A DNA stretch of 64,000 nt from assembly GCA_014607495.2 (NCBI GenBank), contig CP053162.1, positions 1,550,001 through 1,614,000 of the forward strand, read 5' to 3'. Of the stretch, positions 63,100-64,000 are shown piece by piece. The DNA is from Carposina sasakii (Eukaryota > Arthropoda > Insecta > Lepidoptera > Carposinidae). The translations under genes and the position numbers were made by a program. The notes under the pieces are model-generated. The model was not told the DNA's origin. It made no database searches and saw only the letters and a program-made list of their open reading frames with translations. The number at the start of each line of letters is the position of its first letter. Position 1 is the first letter of the stretch.

Positions 63100-64000
63100 A
63101 GGGTGTAGGGCCCGGTGGTGGGCGCACCCATAGTGAATGGTTGAACTTCCGAATTGTAACGCCTAATACAATTTCATTTACAAATACTATAACTAAAGTT
63201 CACGTGAACGATGTATCGGACAACCGCTGGTCTATCATAAAATAGAATCGAAGGAATAATAAGAGATATTTTATTGTTTCTTTTTCCTGGCCGCGGATTG
63301 GATGAAGACATAAACCGAATTTATAGATACTTTCGTAATGGGAAAAGTTTGGTTGATACGAATTTCCTATTATAAGTGTGACAGTTCTGGAGATATAACT
63401 AAATAAATAAGATATAGGTATGATATTAAGGGTTTTCGGAAGTTGGGCTGCAGCGTCTCTCGTGTTGACAACATAGTCTGAAAATCACACTGCGGTCACC
63501 AACTCGCTTTACTAGCGTGGGGACTATGGGCAAAAACCCTCGTATGGCTTTGTGGCTTGTCCTAGGCTTACGTTCAGCGGTGGATTACAATAGGGAAATA
63601 TATATATGTATATTTTTTATGTATACGAGTATGTTATATACTATATACTAGTACGTAGGTACAGGAAAATGCACTAGCGTTTCAAAAGTTGAATGATTTT
63701 AGGAAATAGAAGCTTTTAAAAAAGAAATACAGTAAAAACCAAATATCGTAATATTTATACTTAGATTTTGATTTTATTTTTGTAATAATAATAATTTTAA
63801 TTTACATAATCATGCGTTCAAAAGAAGTTGAGTAATTTAACATTATTTTGGCTACAAATTTCTCTGTTGATAATATACGTCAAATAAATGAAAATTCACT
63901 GTAATTCTCGCATAACTTACGTAAAATCATCTCCTATAATGAGATTTAAACGCCTAAATAAGCTCATTTATCGCATATTTCATAAAATCTATTCCAACAT
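63100..64000. other. Intergenic end of window
   Basis: An RTE-LINE tail fragment at 63430-63600 (GTTTTCGGAAGTTGGG ... ACTGCGGTCACCAACTCG). The rest is AT-rich without a recognised feature. Confidence 0.4.

Overview
The window is nuclear DNA from an insect, very probably a moth or butterfly (Lepidoptera). The evidence is the AT-rich sequence, GT-AG introns, long introns packed with short interspersed elements, the many short repeats ending in the motif CGCGGGCGTCCACTAGT (typical of Lepidopteran Helitron-like repeats), and one host gene that is recognisably an insect dpr gene. There is no bacterial-style gene density, and most short open frames are chance or lie inside repeats.

Host gene. One gene of the Dpr immunoglobulin cell-surface family runs on the minus strand from about 48092 (start codon) to 17957 (stop). 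I could place seven coding exons with matching splice phases, giving a predicted 281-residue protein: signal peptide, two Ig domains, short hydrophobic tail. Intron 1 (about 15.7 kb) holds a complete 6.2 kb DNA transposon.

Mobile elements. Three large elements look structurally complete. (1) TE1, 6386-11226, and (2) TE2, 37427-43583, are two diverged relatives of one DNA-transposon family. Both have terminal inverted repeats beginning CG, a 4-bp ATAT target duplication, an intron-containing transposase gene with a conserved D...D...D core, and, inside the first intron, a tandem array carrying the element's own terminal core motif in both orientations. The family carries what I believe is catalogued as DUF7869; the 4-bp duplication and DDD core recall Sola-type transposons, but I cannot confirm that. 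(3) A Ty3/Gypsy-type LTR retrotransposon, 49045-54740 on the minus strand, has two identical 269-bp LTRs and an intact 1442-codon gag-pol frame. Its integrase has glutamine where the third catalytic residue (glutamate) is expected, and a predicted 3' intron filled with a 90-bp satellite could extend the frame into the LTR.

Small repeats. The rest is a mosaic: five copies of a ~383-bp TA-flanked MITE, two copies of a second TA-flanked MITE beside a dpr exon, several fold-back palindromes, at least seven copies of a tRNA-related SINE-like repeat, two other tRNA-related families, Helitron-like repeats, decayed RTE-type and CR1/Jockey-type LINE pieces, and several minisatellites. TE1 and the Gypsy element are each inserted in a repeat that has an unoccupied copy elsewhere in the window, so their boundaries and 4-bp duplications can be checked directly.

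Layout: 1-6381 repeats; 6386-11226 TE1; 11227-17956 repeats and fold-back elements; 17957-48092 dpr (minus) with LINE fragments, MITEs and TE2 in its introns; 49045-54740 Gypsy element (minus); 54741-57835 SINE-like cluster; 57836-64000 mostly unremarkable intergenic DNA with a MITE, a Helitron-like copy and a minisatellite.
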